Assembly: GCA_019722365.1 (NCBI GenBank)
Contig: JADFUC010001722.1
Coordinates: forward strand, 124,001-188,000
DNA from: Lithospermum erythrorhizon
Lineage: Eukaryota; Streptophyta; Magnoliopsida; Boraginales; Boraginaceae
Reading direction: 5' to 3'
Length of the DNA stretch: 64,000 nt
Position numbers and translations under genes: made by a program
Part shown: positions 11,281 to 23,100 of the stretch, piece by piece
How positions within the stretch are numbered: position 1 is the stretch's first letter
Layout of the letters: every line of letters starts with the position of its first letter
Notes under the pieces: generated by a model
What the model saw: the letters and a program-made list of their open reading frames with translations, nothing else
Told to the model about the DNA's origin: nothing
Database searches by the model: none

Positions 11281-14190
11281 CGATTCCATAGACTATCGCG
11301 AAGACGTGGTAGACATGTTCATAGATAAATTTGGGGAGTCAATTGTAGCCGATGACGATGAGCGGATGTTGATGGAAATACAACAAAAACCGGGAGAAAT
11401 GTTAAGGAGCTTTGCCACACGGTTCGAAGAGGTGGCCAAATTAATACCGATCGCGAACTTAAAAGTGATAATGATTTCATTCTTCCATGGATCGGTGCAC
11501 GGGGCCCTCAAGGAAAAATTGGTGCTAGAGCCACCTAACACTCGAAACGAGTTGTCCAAACTAGTCATCGAGTATATTAAGTTAGAAGAGGTTAAATTGT
11601 TGTCCTAAGAAATGGTCAATCTAGAGCAGTAGGCGTGAAGACATAGGAGGAAGGACTGCCACAAAATCTCCGTTGCGGGTCGGCTGGAACGCCTCGCAAA
11701 AACCCAAGGAAAGGGAATCTTTCAAAAGGCAAATGCAGGGTCCCTGGCGAGGGAGGATGGGCGACAACGCACTCCTCCAGACCACGCTCACTAGTTACAC
11801 CCCCTCCTCCGAGTTCCGGCGGAAAAATCTACGCCGCTAGAGGCCAAGAGATACTCCCAAACCATAAGATAAAGCCCCCCAACCGAACTGACAAGAAAAA
11901 GTATTGCGAATATCATAAAGACCATGGGCATGATACTTACGAGTGCATAGTCTTAAAGTCGTAAATAGAGAAGTGCTAATCACAGCGCCTACCAAAAAAT
12001 TAGACAGATTCGGCTTCGACGCAGTGAGTATGCTATACCCTCGAGCAAGCATTGGGAAGTGATAAAGACCATGAGACACTTCCCCGGATCACATGAAGGG
12101 TCGATACCATCTCTGGAGGAATAGCCGGGGGAGGAGACACATCGAATGCGAGAAGAAAGTATACAAGGAGGTTCGTGTATCCGTTGGGCACCACGACTAC
12201 AATAGATCGAGAACCTATCTTCTTTTCAGAAAGTGAGCTCGTAGGGTTGGAATTGCCTCATGATGACCCCTTGGTTATTAGCCCCATAATAGTCAACTTC
12301 GTGGTCGCTTGAATGGTAGTAGATACTGGAGTTCCGCACATTTTTACCCATGCCTCATGACGGATTGTGCCACAGCCTCCTCAGAACACTAAAAAATCTG
12401 TCCACGCTCACAAGATTCAATCGGACATTCAACAGACGCGACGGAATAGCCGAAGTTGATTTGATAGCTGGGGCGTTTACAAATGTGAGATATCCCCCGA
12501 CCCTCAGATAATGGTTTGATAGCAGACCCCTCCCCACGAGCTTAAAGGCGTCGCTTCCCCACTACACTCAAGATGATGTTCTCTACCAAAGTGAGGATCG
12601 GGAAATCATGGGTGTGTTACCAATTTCATAGCCCCAGGGACTTCCCTGAAAGAACCTCCTAGATAAAAAAGGAAAAAGGGATAGTTAACCCTCGGTTATG
12701 AAAGTAAATCACCAAGGACAATGATCCTGCATGAGAAAGATAATGGTAGCCGGGGAGAACCACACGAGAACTACAATTGATCCCTTTCAAGTAGGGGACG
12801 ACCAAGACCTTTTGCGACAGAACAAATCTATCCCCATCGCATCTAAGGGGGCGAGTAGCCCACGCTCGAAATATGCAAAGGTTTTCATTGCTCAAGATAC
12901 GCTAGCGCAGACTTATCCCTCCATCGACTCCATGTGGATCCCTCCTTCAGACCTATTAAGAAAAAGAAGAGGGATTTTTTAGATGAGAAGAACCTCGCGA
13001 TACGAAGAGAGGTCGAGGAATTTATAAAATCCAATGCAATCAAGAGCTTCAGCCTCGAACGGGATAAAGAATGCGGGTCACGGTCAAGAATAGCTATGGA
13101 GGATGCACCGATTTCACCAACTTGAACAAAGCTTATCTGAAGAACTACTACCTGTTACCATGTTTGGGTAGGTTAGTTGATGGGAGCGCCGGCCACGAGG
13201 CCTTTGATTTCGTAGACGCCTCAAGGGGATATCATCAAATATTACTGAATGAGGATGACCAAGAAAGACGGAGTATGGATTATATTGCTGGAAGGTGGTG
13301 CCGTTCGGATTGAAAAACACGGGGGCCACTTACCAAAGGATGGTGAGTAACATCTTCAAAGAACAGATTGGGAGAAATATGAAGATATATGTCGATGACA
13401 TCCCAGTTAAGAGTAGGAGGAGGGACGACCACCTTGGTAACCTTACGGAGTCCCTGAAATGACTGAAAGCATGCTAGTTACGTATAACCTCCAAAAATGC
13501 TCTTTTAGGGTCATATCACAAGAGTTCCTCGACTTCATGATAAGTGAACGAGAGATCGAACCCCAACCCCGACAAGATCGACGCTATATTGTGCACGGAG
13601 CCTCCCAAGTCCTACAAAGAGGTCCAAAGACTACAAGGCGGTTGGCCCTTCTGAGCCGGTTTATATCAAAGTCAGGAGATCGGAACCTTCCTTTTTTCAA
13701 AAAAAGAAGGTAGGACTCTAAGGAGCCCTTCCCATGGGACGAAGAATGTGTCGTGGCTTTTACAGAACTAAAGGAATACTTAGAATCTCCCAAGTTGCTG
13801 ACAAGACCGGAGGGAGGCGAAGAATTGCAGCTATATCTCGTAGTCTCCGAGGGGGCAGTCAGCAGTGTTCTTGTCAAAAAAGGAAAGGGATCACAAAGAC
13901 CCATATACTATGTGAGCCATGTCCTTCACGGACCCAAATAGTCTTACCCCTCATCGATAATTTTGTCTTCGCAGTGGTCATTGCTGCGAGAAAACTCAAA
14001 GCCTCTTTTGAAACCCATCCCATAAAAGTGATGATAGATCAACCAATCAGAAGGGTTATGTCCAATCCGTCCATGATGGGGAGGTTGACGACTTGGGCAA
14101 TCGAACTAGGCAAGTTTGAGATCAGCTATGCCCCTCGAACCGGCAATGGCGGGACGTTCAACGATTTCCCCAGTTGGCCTCGAGGTTGGG
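11281..14190 (+). pseudogene. Ty3/gypsy gag-protease-RT-RNase H remnant
   Basis: Domains appear in canonical gypsy order. A retrotransposon gag segment (11306-11608) has open frame MVDMFIDKFGESIV and KPGEMLRSFATRFEEVAKL. The zinc knuckle at 11905-11946 reads CEYHKDHGHDTYEC. The protease has its active-site DTG at 12322-12330. The reverse transcriptase runs from VDPSFRPIKKKKRDF (about 12930) through DFTNLNKA, DASRGYHQI and an intact catalytic YVDD (13388-13399). RNase H (about 13750-14160) includes RPIYYVSHVLHGP and SGRLTTW-like MMGRLTTWAIELGKFEI. Integrase is missing: similarity stops near 14190. At least a dozen stops or frameshifts separate the blocks, so it cannot make a polyprotein. Clade not assigned. 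Confidence 0.88.
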
Positions 14191-14889
14191 GATCACATCA
14201 ACCTAAACACCGTGAGTCACCACCGATGAATAAACATAAAAAAACTTCATTTGATATTAATACTAATAAAATACTTTTGTCTATCGGGTGAACCAACAAC
14301 ACACCCCTAAAAACGCATCATCCAAACAATCATACATCAAGGTTTTAGTAATACAACCAAACATAATCTCCAACATACATCATGGTAATAATATGGTCTA
14401 ACATGACTCCTCAAAAGACGACATAAGTTTTGAAGACACGACAAAGAAAAATCAATAGATAAGGACTGTTGAGGACTTCCTAGCCACCCCCGTTTCACCT
14501 ATGCTCTAATCGAAGAACTTGTCAACAGCCTCCTTTCAGAACCTCAGCAAACAACTCCTAAAAACCTAGGCATAAAATAATTCTACCATAGAGAAAAGAG
14601 GAAAAAGTCAAGGAAGCTTAATGAATACAAATACCACGCTAAACATATATAATCACATTTATATATAAGAGCATATGCATAATCAATAATATGAGTAAAT
14701 AAGGTAACAACTATTCATACTTACATGATGGCCTCTTATTCAAACATCCCTACGAGATCAAACATATATATATATACTCCATACATATATTCATAAAATA
14801 TCAACCATGCATAATTAAATATTCATTCAAATAAAACAACATAACCAACAAAAGTAAGTCCAACAAAATAGATAACATCGAAACCTCTT

Positions 14890-15200
14890 TAAGTCCGCAT
14901 GTCCATCCTCCATCCGCATATCCATCCTCCAATCGCATATTCATCATCCTTGGGCATCCCAATTATATATAATATAACATCTTCCATTCAACCCATCAAA
15001 TATGCAGTCACATCATCCATCAATATGTTAATATCTTCACAACATCCCGATCGAGACAATCATCATATGCATACCATTCTTTTCGATCACCGGGGCAACC
15101 CATCAATATTAAAGAGATACCATAACCTCCGACTGGGCAACCCAATGATATGCATACCATCCTCCCAACATCGGGCAACTCCATCAATATGAATATCGTA
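14890..15200. repeat. Degenerate tandem repeats inside the G-poor region
   Basis: CCATCCTCCATCCGCATAT-type units are followed by repeats of GGCAACCCATCAATAT and ATATGCATACCAT (about 15060-15190). Confidence 0.55.
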
Positions 15201-16257
15201 ATCTCATTCCTGACTCCACTCAACCTCAAGCCAAAGTACTAGAAGTCAACTAGCTATTCCATCGCTCGTCCCCTTACTCAAATCCTATATTTGAAAAGTC
15301 AGTAACATCAGAGTTTGATTCAACAAAATAGAAGAAATTTTTGAGGAAAGGCTCAATGCTTATTTTGATTTTTTTTTGGAGCAGAGGATGATTTTTGTCC
15401 TTTTATAGAAATATATAGCCTACTTTTTAAAGTAAGTCCACCCTAGTTAAGTTAAGTTAACCCAAGTTGATAGTAAGAGTTCACGCATTAAAACAAGATA
15501 TGGTTTACTTGCTTCAGGCGTAGTAATTAAATTAAATGTAAAGTATATATTACTACAACAATACTACACGCTAAAATTATTTCTGGTTACTACTTGTATT
15601 ATTTATCTGCTTCAATTACACCACTTCGAAAAATGTTTATACTACTCCTTCGAAGTTACCCCATCGCTAATTTATTATTTTAATATTCAAAAAATTTAAT
15701 ATCACCACATGACACACCACCGAGCTAATAAAATATTATTAAATAATACTTATAGTCGAATGGGTTATTTCAATCTACCATCCTTTAAAATTTCATCCTC
15801 GAACAACTCGATTTGTCTTATCAGTTTACTCACCTTTCAATACGCCTATTATCTAATATCACAACATCTTATCACCCAAACAAATTTCGATTATAGTAAT
15901 CATCTTCATAGTTCACATAATATTCATAAACACATTAATATTACCTCATGCTATAACATACGATTATACTACTCACCAATAACATTCCACGCATCTATCA
16001 TTATTTATTATCATATCATCACTTCCACCATCTTCTATATCTCAAACTTAATCATATCATTTCCACATATTCAAGTAATTCAACCAACCCACATATAGAC
16101 AACAACTATATATTATCAGAATTAATCAAGTCACAACATCGAAAAAAATCTATGTAACTCCTCATACAATATATCACACCCAACATATAAACATATACGC
16201 AGCCCCAACAACACATCATCACGTGACACAAATAACTCATCAACATCACTCAATATT

Positions 16258-16440
16258 GTTTACTTCATGTTTACCCCACGTTTGTGTTTACTCCACGTTT
16301 AGATTTATTCCATCGCCACGCTACTCCATGTGTATGTTTAATTCCACGCTTACGCTAATCTAACGCTTAAACGGCGCGCACGCTATTCCACGCTAACTTA
16401 CCCACGTGTACATTTACTCCACGCCACGCTATAACAACCG
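16258..16440. repeat. TTTACTCCACGTTT short-unit tandem array
   Basis: About eight diverged copies of a ~20-bp unit containing TACTCCACG or ATTCCACG. Confidence 0.65.
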
Positions 16441-16841
16441 ATCACAACTCATGACGCCTTAACAAATATCAACTAGGTTCAATGTTAATACTATACCTTC
16501 ATACAATATATCTCATCATTACCACTTAATTAGAATACAACATCACATAATTACATAACAACAATATGCTTATTCGCATAACAACTATTTTCAGAACGCA
16601 TATTACCACATACAATCCATCATCAAATCTTCATTTTCTCAAATCATCCATCATCATCATATCAACATCGCAACATTTCATATCGCTAATAATTCATCCT
16701 AAATTGAAAGTTAGATACCTTAAAATCCTCCCAAAACCTCACGGTTTTGGCTCTTCTCCAACGCAAGCTTTCATCGATTTTTCATCATCTTCCTCCTTGA
16801 ATCCAAAAGTGAAATACATCCTACATTAATCGGCTATCATT

Positions 16842-18600
16842 GTGTTACATTTTCATATAATTTTTTGCATATTTTTTGGCCGAATTGTCAGGACTGCTGG
16901 GTATCAATCGCTTTTCCCTTCCATTTTGCAATCGGTTTTGCTCTCCTTGTCAGGGGACAAATTCGCGGTATCAGTGAGGGATTTTACCGATTGGAATCCA
17001 CAAGTGTGTACGATTGAATTAGTGAAATCCGATTGCTTTCTCCAATTCCGCCTCCTCTCGCTTCGTAATCGGGTTGCTGTCACTTCATCGCAGATAACCC
17101 ATTGTCCTAATCGGGTCTTGAAATCTTAGTCGGTGCTCATTCTCAATCCGACCGCTTCCTTCGCCATCATCTCATGCAAGATGGTGAAGCCGCTGCCTGA
17201 GGAGGTTTCAACGGCGCGCTGGGTAGTTATTTGTCCATCGAGAAAGCTATGAAAAAGAAAAGAAAAGAAAACCCTCCGCCGGATGATGAAGTTTCAAACA
17301 CGGTCGCTTCTAATGTCAATCCTTCCTTGTCAGCGGTTCCTCATGATAATAGGTTAATGTATTTATGTTCTTTACAAAAATTGGCAGCTGAAGGAAAACG
17401 GGGACAAACCGACTCATCCAACGCGGGTAATGGTCCAAAGGTTCGTCCGCGCGTGGTGGAAGTTGATGTCGGGTTGGTTGCGGCCCCCAAAACCGGTTAT
17501 GCTGCGTTTTGCCTCAAACTTATGTTGCCTCTCACGGGCCGGGATGGTGCGAAGCTTCCGCTTATGCCAAAATGTAACCATACTCCCAAGCTTCCTCACC
17601 GCACATTGTTGTGGGTTCACTTGGGACTATTTTGGTCGCGCCATTCCGCCGATGGTGGGTCGAGTGCGCCTTTACTATGATGGTAAGCCACAAATTCGGG
17701 AATGTGGGTCATTAAGATAACGTGACAAGGAGTCAAACTCCCGCGAATGGGGTTGGGTTGTGGTAATTGATGGCTCGATAAGGCCCAATCAGTGAAAGGC
17801 CAGGTTCAAGGTCAGGCTCCGGCTCGTCCTCAGGGGCTAAGGCCGTTGGTTCATGTGCTAGGGGACCCAACTCGAATGGTACATAACGCAAAGCCGGCTC
17901 TCTTCGCGGTTCTCGCACAAGGCATAGCTCCGGTCCTATTCTAACCGCCCACCCCCTCTCGCCTATCCGCCTGGGGCGTATGTTCTCACGTTTCCCGCCG
18001 TCCTCCTAAGGTAGCTAAGGAATGAGGATGAGACGCAACATCATTTGTTCTTTTCATGTCCATTCACCTCGGCCATATGGTGCACTATACGGACCTCGTC
18101 AGCATTATGAGGCGATGACATTCCCCGAGAGTGCTATCAGGTGGATCAAGAAGGAGCACGGGAGGCAGAGTGTTCGTATGGAAGGCCATTATACTTGCCC
18201 TCCTTGTGTTCTCGGGTTCATGAGATTTAGCGGCAGGAACGAGCGCCTTTTTTGATCAAGAATCCACATCCCCAGAGGTCATCGTTGCTAGGGTCAAACT
18301 AGCAACATACCGCATCTTGATCAGACTGTACCCGACGCAGAGGATCACATTTTGACATGGCGGGGGCTCTTGTGGTACTCTTTTCCTTATTGAGTTTTTG
18401 TCCCATTCGGGTTTTGCTCAATAAGGTTTTTAACGAGGCCACAAGCAAGTTCTCACGAATTCACCATTTACCTATGTCCATCAGAAGCATGATTTATTAG
18501 TTACTTTGATTGGATGAAGTCAGAGTATGTTACGTATGAGTCAGATGATTGTTTGAGTTTCAAGGCCAAGCGTGCCCCATATGCCGAATTTATCATAACG
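16842..18600 (+). other. Unclassified insertion, possibly LINE-derived
   Basis: Base composition is balanced and CpG-rich against the G-poor DNA on both sides, suggesting an insertion. The longest frame (17231-17680, 149 codons) starts MSIEKAMKKKRKENPPPDDE and matches no family I know. A second stretch (18022-18255) is also unrecognised. At 18370-18450 is a segment with TCCTTATTGAGTTTTTGTCC, GGTTTTGCTCAATAAGG and TTTTTAACGAGGC, a sequence style I recall from noncoding 3' parts of plant retroelements (LINE and copia). The sequence then passes into AT-rich DNA. No ORF2 endonuclease or RT was found; treat the LINE label as a guess. Confidence 0.3.
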
Positions 18601-18725
18601 ATTTTTATATATATATATATGAATTAAAAAAAATTAATTCATCCTAACATCATATCCTTAATATCACATATTTATAGTCTCACCATGATAAATCAATATC
18701 AAGATTCTCACCTCCCGATTCCAAG

Positions 18726-18776
<51 letters not shown>

Positions 18777-20833
18777 TGTTACAATATCAAATCCATACCA
18801 CCTACTCTATTAACCTCTTATTATCACAACTTTTCATTAGCTTCAATTAGTCACTAATATCACCTTTTCACAAAAATTTTAATACTACAATATTTCCTTT
18901 GAACATTCCCTCTACTTATCACTATGTATATTCTTTCGCATTAAATCCATGCTTCCTTTTACGCTCCATGTATCTACAATCATTTTCCTTATTCTATTGT
19001 GTGTATCTTTGAAACAAATAAGCATAACTAAGGAATCAGTATTCATCCATCGATCGGTGACTCATTAATATTCTACTACTAAATCTACTCATTTTCCTTA
19101 TTCTTAGTCCAACTTTCTCCCAGAGCAAGTGTGTATTTCAAATTTTATAATTTTAAGAATCTCAGATATTAACATCATAGGATAATGTCTAAAATATTTA
19201 ATCACAACATTCGTATCTATTAACTTCAACTCAACATCGAAAAATTTGCTCAGTCTTTCAATCGGAACGCTCTATATGTTATTACTTGACCAGAAAATAG
19301 TATAATATCAAAACACCTTACTCCTCTTATCACCCTGAATGTCATAGTCATCTATTCCTGACGAAGAAATCAAATCCGTACATTTGATTCATTTATCCTT
19401 TAACTTATTAAAATATTTATTCACATCACTCAATCTTAATTTATGAGATTCAACTCTTATAACTCTACCTAACTCATCTAGCCTAAAATTCAAATTTTCC
19501 CAAATCAACATTCTCCCTTATATATATATTTGCATACAATAGGTTCAAGTCCTTCAAGAAATCATCATTAATTTTCATTTCTTCCCCAATTTGCTTGAAC
19601 AAATAAATCGTGATTATCAAATTTATGCCTTAATACACATTTTATACTTTGAACTTTCTGAAAATATCATCGTCCTAGATTCATTACTCATTTCAACCTA
19701 ACCTCAATCATGCTCTATAATTCATACAATTTCCTCCATTTATCACCAGCCTTAAATAATCTATTTCCATCCACTAACATCCTTGTTTCATAAAATTAAT
19801 CAACACTATATATCCAGTCTCAAAGTTTTATTACCTTGGAAAGAATGGGTTCGTATAAGACTTGGTACATTCCACACTTTTGAGACAACTTCAACTAGTC
19901 TTATCATCTTAATATGCTTCTCACAGAGGTCACACTTTCTATTTCATCTGGTAATTTCTCCTAGAGTCCCTTTCACGATCCCGAAATTTCCATCATTCCA
20001 CTTACTTCTTCAAGGCAACACTCAACAACTTAAGCAACTAAGAAACTTCATAATGACAACCAAACTATAATATTCGTTTTCAACCCAAATTTCTTAGCTA
20101 CATTAATTTCCACTTTATATCTACTAATAGAGTACTACCATACTAAATTTCACCAATATCCCTTTTCTCAATATTCCAGATGTACAAACATGTTCCAATG
20201 CCTCTAGATGATTGATATCCTTACATACAATGCCTAATCGTCAGACATTCAAGGGGAAAATTTTCCATTTCAACTTATCCTCAATCCCCTTAGTATCCAT
20301 CGAGATGGAATTTCCAATATCAACCTATTACGACACTTACATATTCTCTTCTTGTCTCTCATATTCATACTCCACATCGGACAACAAGATTCGTTAACTT
20401 ATTCTCATAATATTCACAAGTGATCCATCCTTGTATGTCAACTAAATTACCTCACCTACTCTATCACTGGTCCAACTACCATAATTATCACCAACATTCT
20501 TCCACCAATTATTCCAAATGCACAAGGTTTAATTTTACACTTCTAAGGATCACCATCTTACACCACAATCTCAATATTACCTCTACTACTCTTAGATTTA
20601 CAACACATCAACATCTTGGCATATCTTTTCTCTCCAATAAATTTCTAACATATCCAACTTCAATTTTATATTCAACCCCGAAAGTTACTAATCACCTCCT
20701 CTACCACGTCACCAGAATAACGAATTCAATTAATCTCGATCTTTCCCTATGGTTTCACACGAAGCTAAACGAAAATCTTTCGTGTGACGGTCAACAAAGA
20801 AGGAAGATCTGCATCTGCTAAGACTCAAATAAT
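18601..20833. mobile_element. G-poor degraded sequence continuing the 14.3-16.8 kb region
   Basis: Same G-poor composition as 14290-16841, resuming after the 16.8-18.6 kb insertion and ending at an LTR-like start at 20834. It probably is the reverse strand of an eroded gypsy internal region, but I could not place a domain. Open frames here (19783-20070, 20420-20821) look like composition artefacts. Confidence 0.35.
18729..18771. repeat. (AT)n microsatellite
   Basis: About 21 uninterrupted AT dinucleotides. Confidence 0.97.
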
Positions 20834-21671
20834 TGTAACGACCCGCCGAATAAGACACTGGGCAAGGTCGAGTCATGACAATCAGAGTATCTGAGTCACC
20901 ATACGATGGTTGTCACTAAAATAACCTGTTTGAAAATCAATAACACCTGGTAGTTTGATAAAAGTAAAAATAGTTCGAAAGCTCAAAACATTTTCATACG
21001 GAGTTTAACCATCGTGGCATCATCTAAACAATCCAAAATGCAACTTCATAATAATTCCAAAACCAAGATACTCCATAAAATAGTTAATACATTTTCAACA
21101 CCAAAACCAAAATACGAAATTTGAGTACATAAGAAAAATGAATGAGAACAAATGATGACTGCTGAGGATCCTAGCCACCGTCTCTTACCTAAGTAAAATC
21201 ACCGGATACTCACGAACTCAACCGCTTCATAAGTGGCACCTCACACCGGGAGGTCAGTGTGCCTCGACACCTAGTTGAAATGTATCACCGGTGGTAACTT
21301 ACCCACATCCAACAGATACACAACAAGAGATAAATACACGCGAGAGTATACGTATATATAAGGTAAATGGATAAACTACGTATTGATAGTGTCACAATTG
21401 TAATAACCCTCATCACATATACACAATTTAAAGGACTCACTTACGTTATTCTATGTGATATATCCAGAGATAGCATGTCATACTCTCAAGCAAACACAAC
21501 ACATGCTTCCTCCAAGACAAAAAGTAGCTTATAGTACACAACAATATAAATGTAACTCCGTAAAACAAGACCATGATACGACGACATTTCTGCATTAATA
21601 AAGGACATCCACCCAATGTCAACACAATGCAAGACAATGCACACAATAATCGTATCCGACATTTATATAAT

Positions 21672-21820
21672 GTCGTTGCCCTTTCCGGCGGGCTCACCCA
21701 CGTAACATAACATAATATCATATCCTTTTCCCGGCAGGCTCACCCTTCGCTCACCCATAGAATATCATATCATATCCTTTTCCCGGCAGGCTCACCCTTC
21801 GATCACCCATACAATATCAC
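21672..21820. repeat. Three-copy ~50-bp tandem repeat
   Basis: CCTTTTCCCGGCAGGCTCACCC occurs at about 21679 (diverged), 21724 and 21777, followed by TTCG(C/A)TCACCCATA and AATATCA. Confidence 0.85.
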
Positions 21821-22550
21821 AAAACACACCCCATCTGCACAACGACCTCTACATGCGATGAATGCACTCCACCCTAAGTCGGCCGCCTGTGTTAAGATCA
21901 TTAACAACTCAGACACTGTGAAAGGTCACCAATCGACGGATATAACAATATGACCTGCTGACATTAACAAAGACAAAACTCTCTATTCCATCGTGGTGTT
22001 CTAACAACACATCCAACAAAACAACCGACAACAGAATACAAACCCACCTGAATAATACAACCCAAGGATACACAAGAAATCCAAAATACAACATAGGAAA
22101 AGTATGACAACCAGACCCCTCAATGAAATACAACACACAAGTCTAGAAATATATACAAGTCGACAACAAAAGGGGAATGACTGATGAGGACTTCCTATGC
22201 CACCACCGCCTACGATCTTCTACTACCGCTATATAGATCCTCAAGAACTCAACGATCACTCCTAGAGACCTAGGCATACAAACGCCCGCCCATGTGAGAA
22301 AGCGGAGTCGGCCTATTGCCCGAAAGTGAATACAAATATCCAGTAATTTTACCCAATCACATATAATCATGCTTATATATATAACATATGTATATACATT
22401 AACCAAAGGTTATACGAATAATGCATCTATAAATCACATAGAGTTCTCTCATACGATATCATTACAATACTATAATGCTAGGAGCTTTTAAACCATCAAC
22501 AACGCATATTCGCTATGGAAACAGCCTCAACACACAAAGTCATCGATTTA

Positions 22551-22690
22551 GAATCCACTTCCACAAATAACTAACAAACGAGAATCCACCTCCACAAATA
22601 ATACACCCATGAGAATCCACCTCCAAATAATACACATACGAGGAATCCACCTCCAAATAATCGTGACGAGGCCTCCACCTCCATTCTCCG
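22551..22690. repeat. ~30-bp tandem repeat, five copies
   Basis: GAATCCACCTCCA(CA)AATAA units start at 22551, 22582, 22613 and 22643, with a fifth diverged copy near 22671. Confidence 0.88.
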
Positions 22691-23070
22691 ACCGACGCCA
22701 CACCCCCCGATATGCATATCACACCAAACCTCCCGAATCCATTTCCGGCTACCCACTCAATACAGGCATACCACACCAAACTCCTGCCTGGGTCACCACC
22801 GCAAATAACAAACAAAGCAATCAAAAATACATTCCGCACACGTATTTTTCACACATGTGCACACACAACACAAGTATAAGTTACAACACACGTGGTATAA
22901 CCACAATGACCACCACAATCTCCTAACATGAATCATAATCTCAATTATCTCATAATATGAATCATAATCAGAATTATCACATAATATCAATCATAATCTC
23001 AATTATTTCATAATATGAATCATAACCACACAATACACATGTCAAAATAGTCCCATGACAAAAACACATA

Positions 23071-23100
23071 CACTACTAGAAAAACGAAAGCAAATGTGAC
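23071..23100 (+). repeat. CACTA left terminal sequence
   Basis: CACTACTAGAAAAACGAAAG, then CAAATGTGAC. The first 14 bases are essentially the plant CACTA consensus. Confidence 0.88.

Larger units (their letters stand above)
14290..16841. mobile_element. G-poor LTR/UTR-like sequence, probably gypsy (reverse orientation)
   Basis: The plus strand is strikingly G-poor and AC-rich. A block near 14460 (TGTTGAGGACTTCCTAGCCA) recurs in altered form near 21160 and 22180, followed in the third by the same CCTAGGCATA motif and AT-rich tail. Shared blocks plus internal tandem arrays suggest related LTRs or UTRs. No protein domain is recognisable; the plus-strand frames at 15709-16098 and 16566-16829 are composition artefacts. 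Confidence 0.45.
20834..23070. mobile_element. Gypsy-type LTR-like region
   Basis: Opens with TGTAACGACCCGCC, the style of terminus seen on many plant Ty3/gypsy LTRs (TGTAACGACCCG). It contains two copies of the GAGGA(C)TTCCTA-GCCACC block (about 21160 and 22180), so it probably holds more than one related LTR. Two internal tandem arrays are listed separately. It is cut on the right by the CACTA end at 23071. No coding sequence. Confidence 0.5.

Noticed and set aside
15709..16098. Plus-strand frame of 129 codons
   Set aside because: The product is Ile/His/Ser/Thr-rich as expected from G-poor DNA lacking purine-rich stops; no domain.
20420..20821. Plus-strand frame of 133 codons
   Set aside because: Same composition artefact in G-poor sequence.
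22609..22926. Open frames on both strands across the 30-bp array
   Set aside because: They arise from the tandem repeat rather than from a protein gene.
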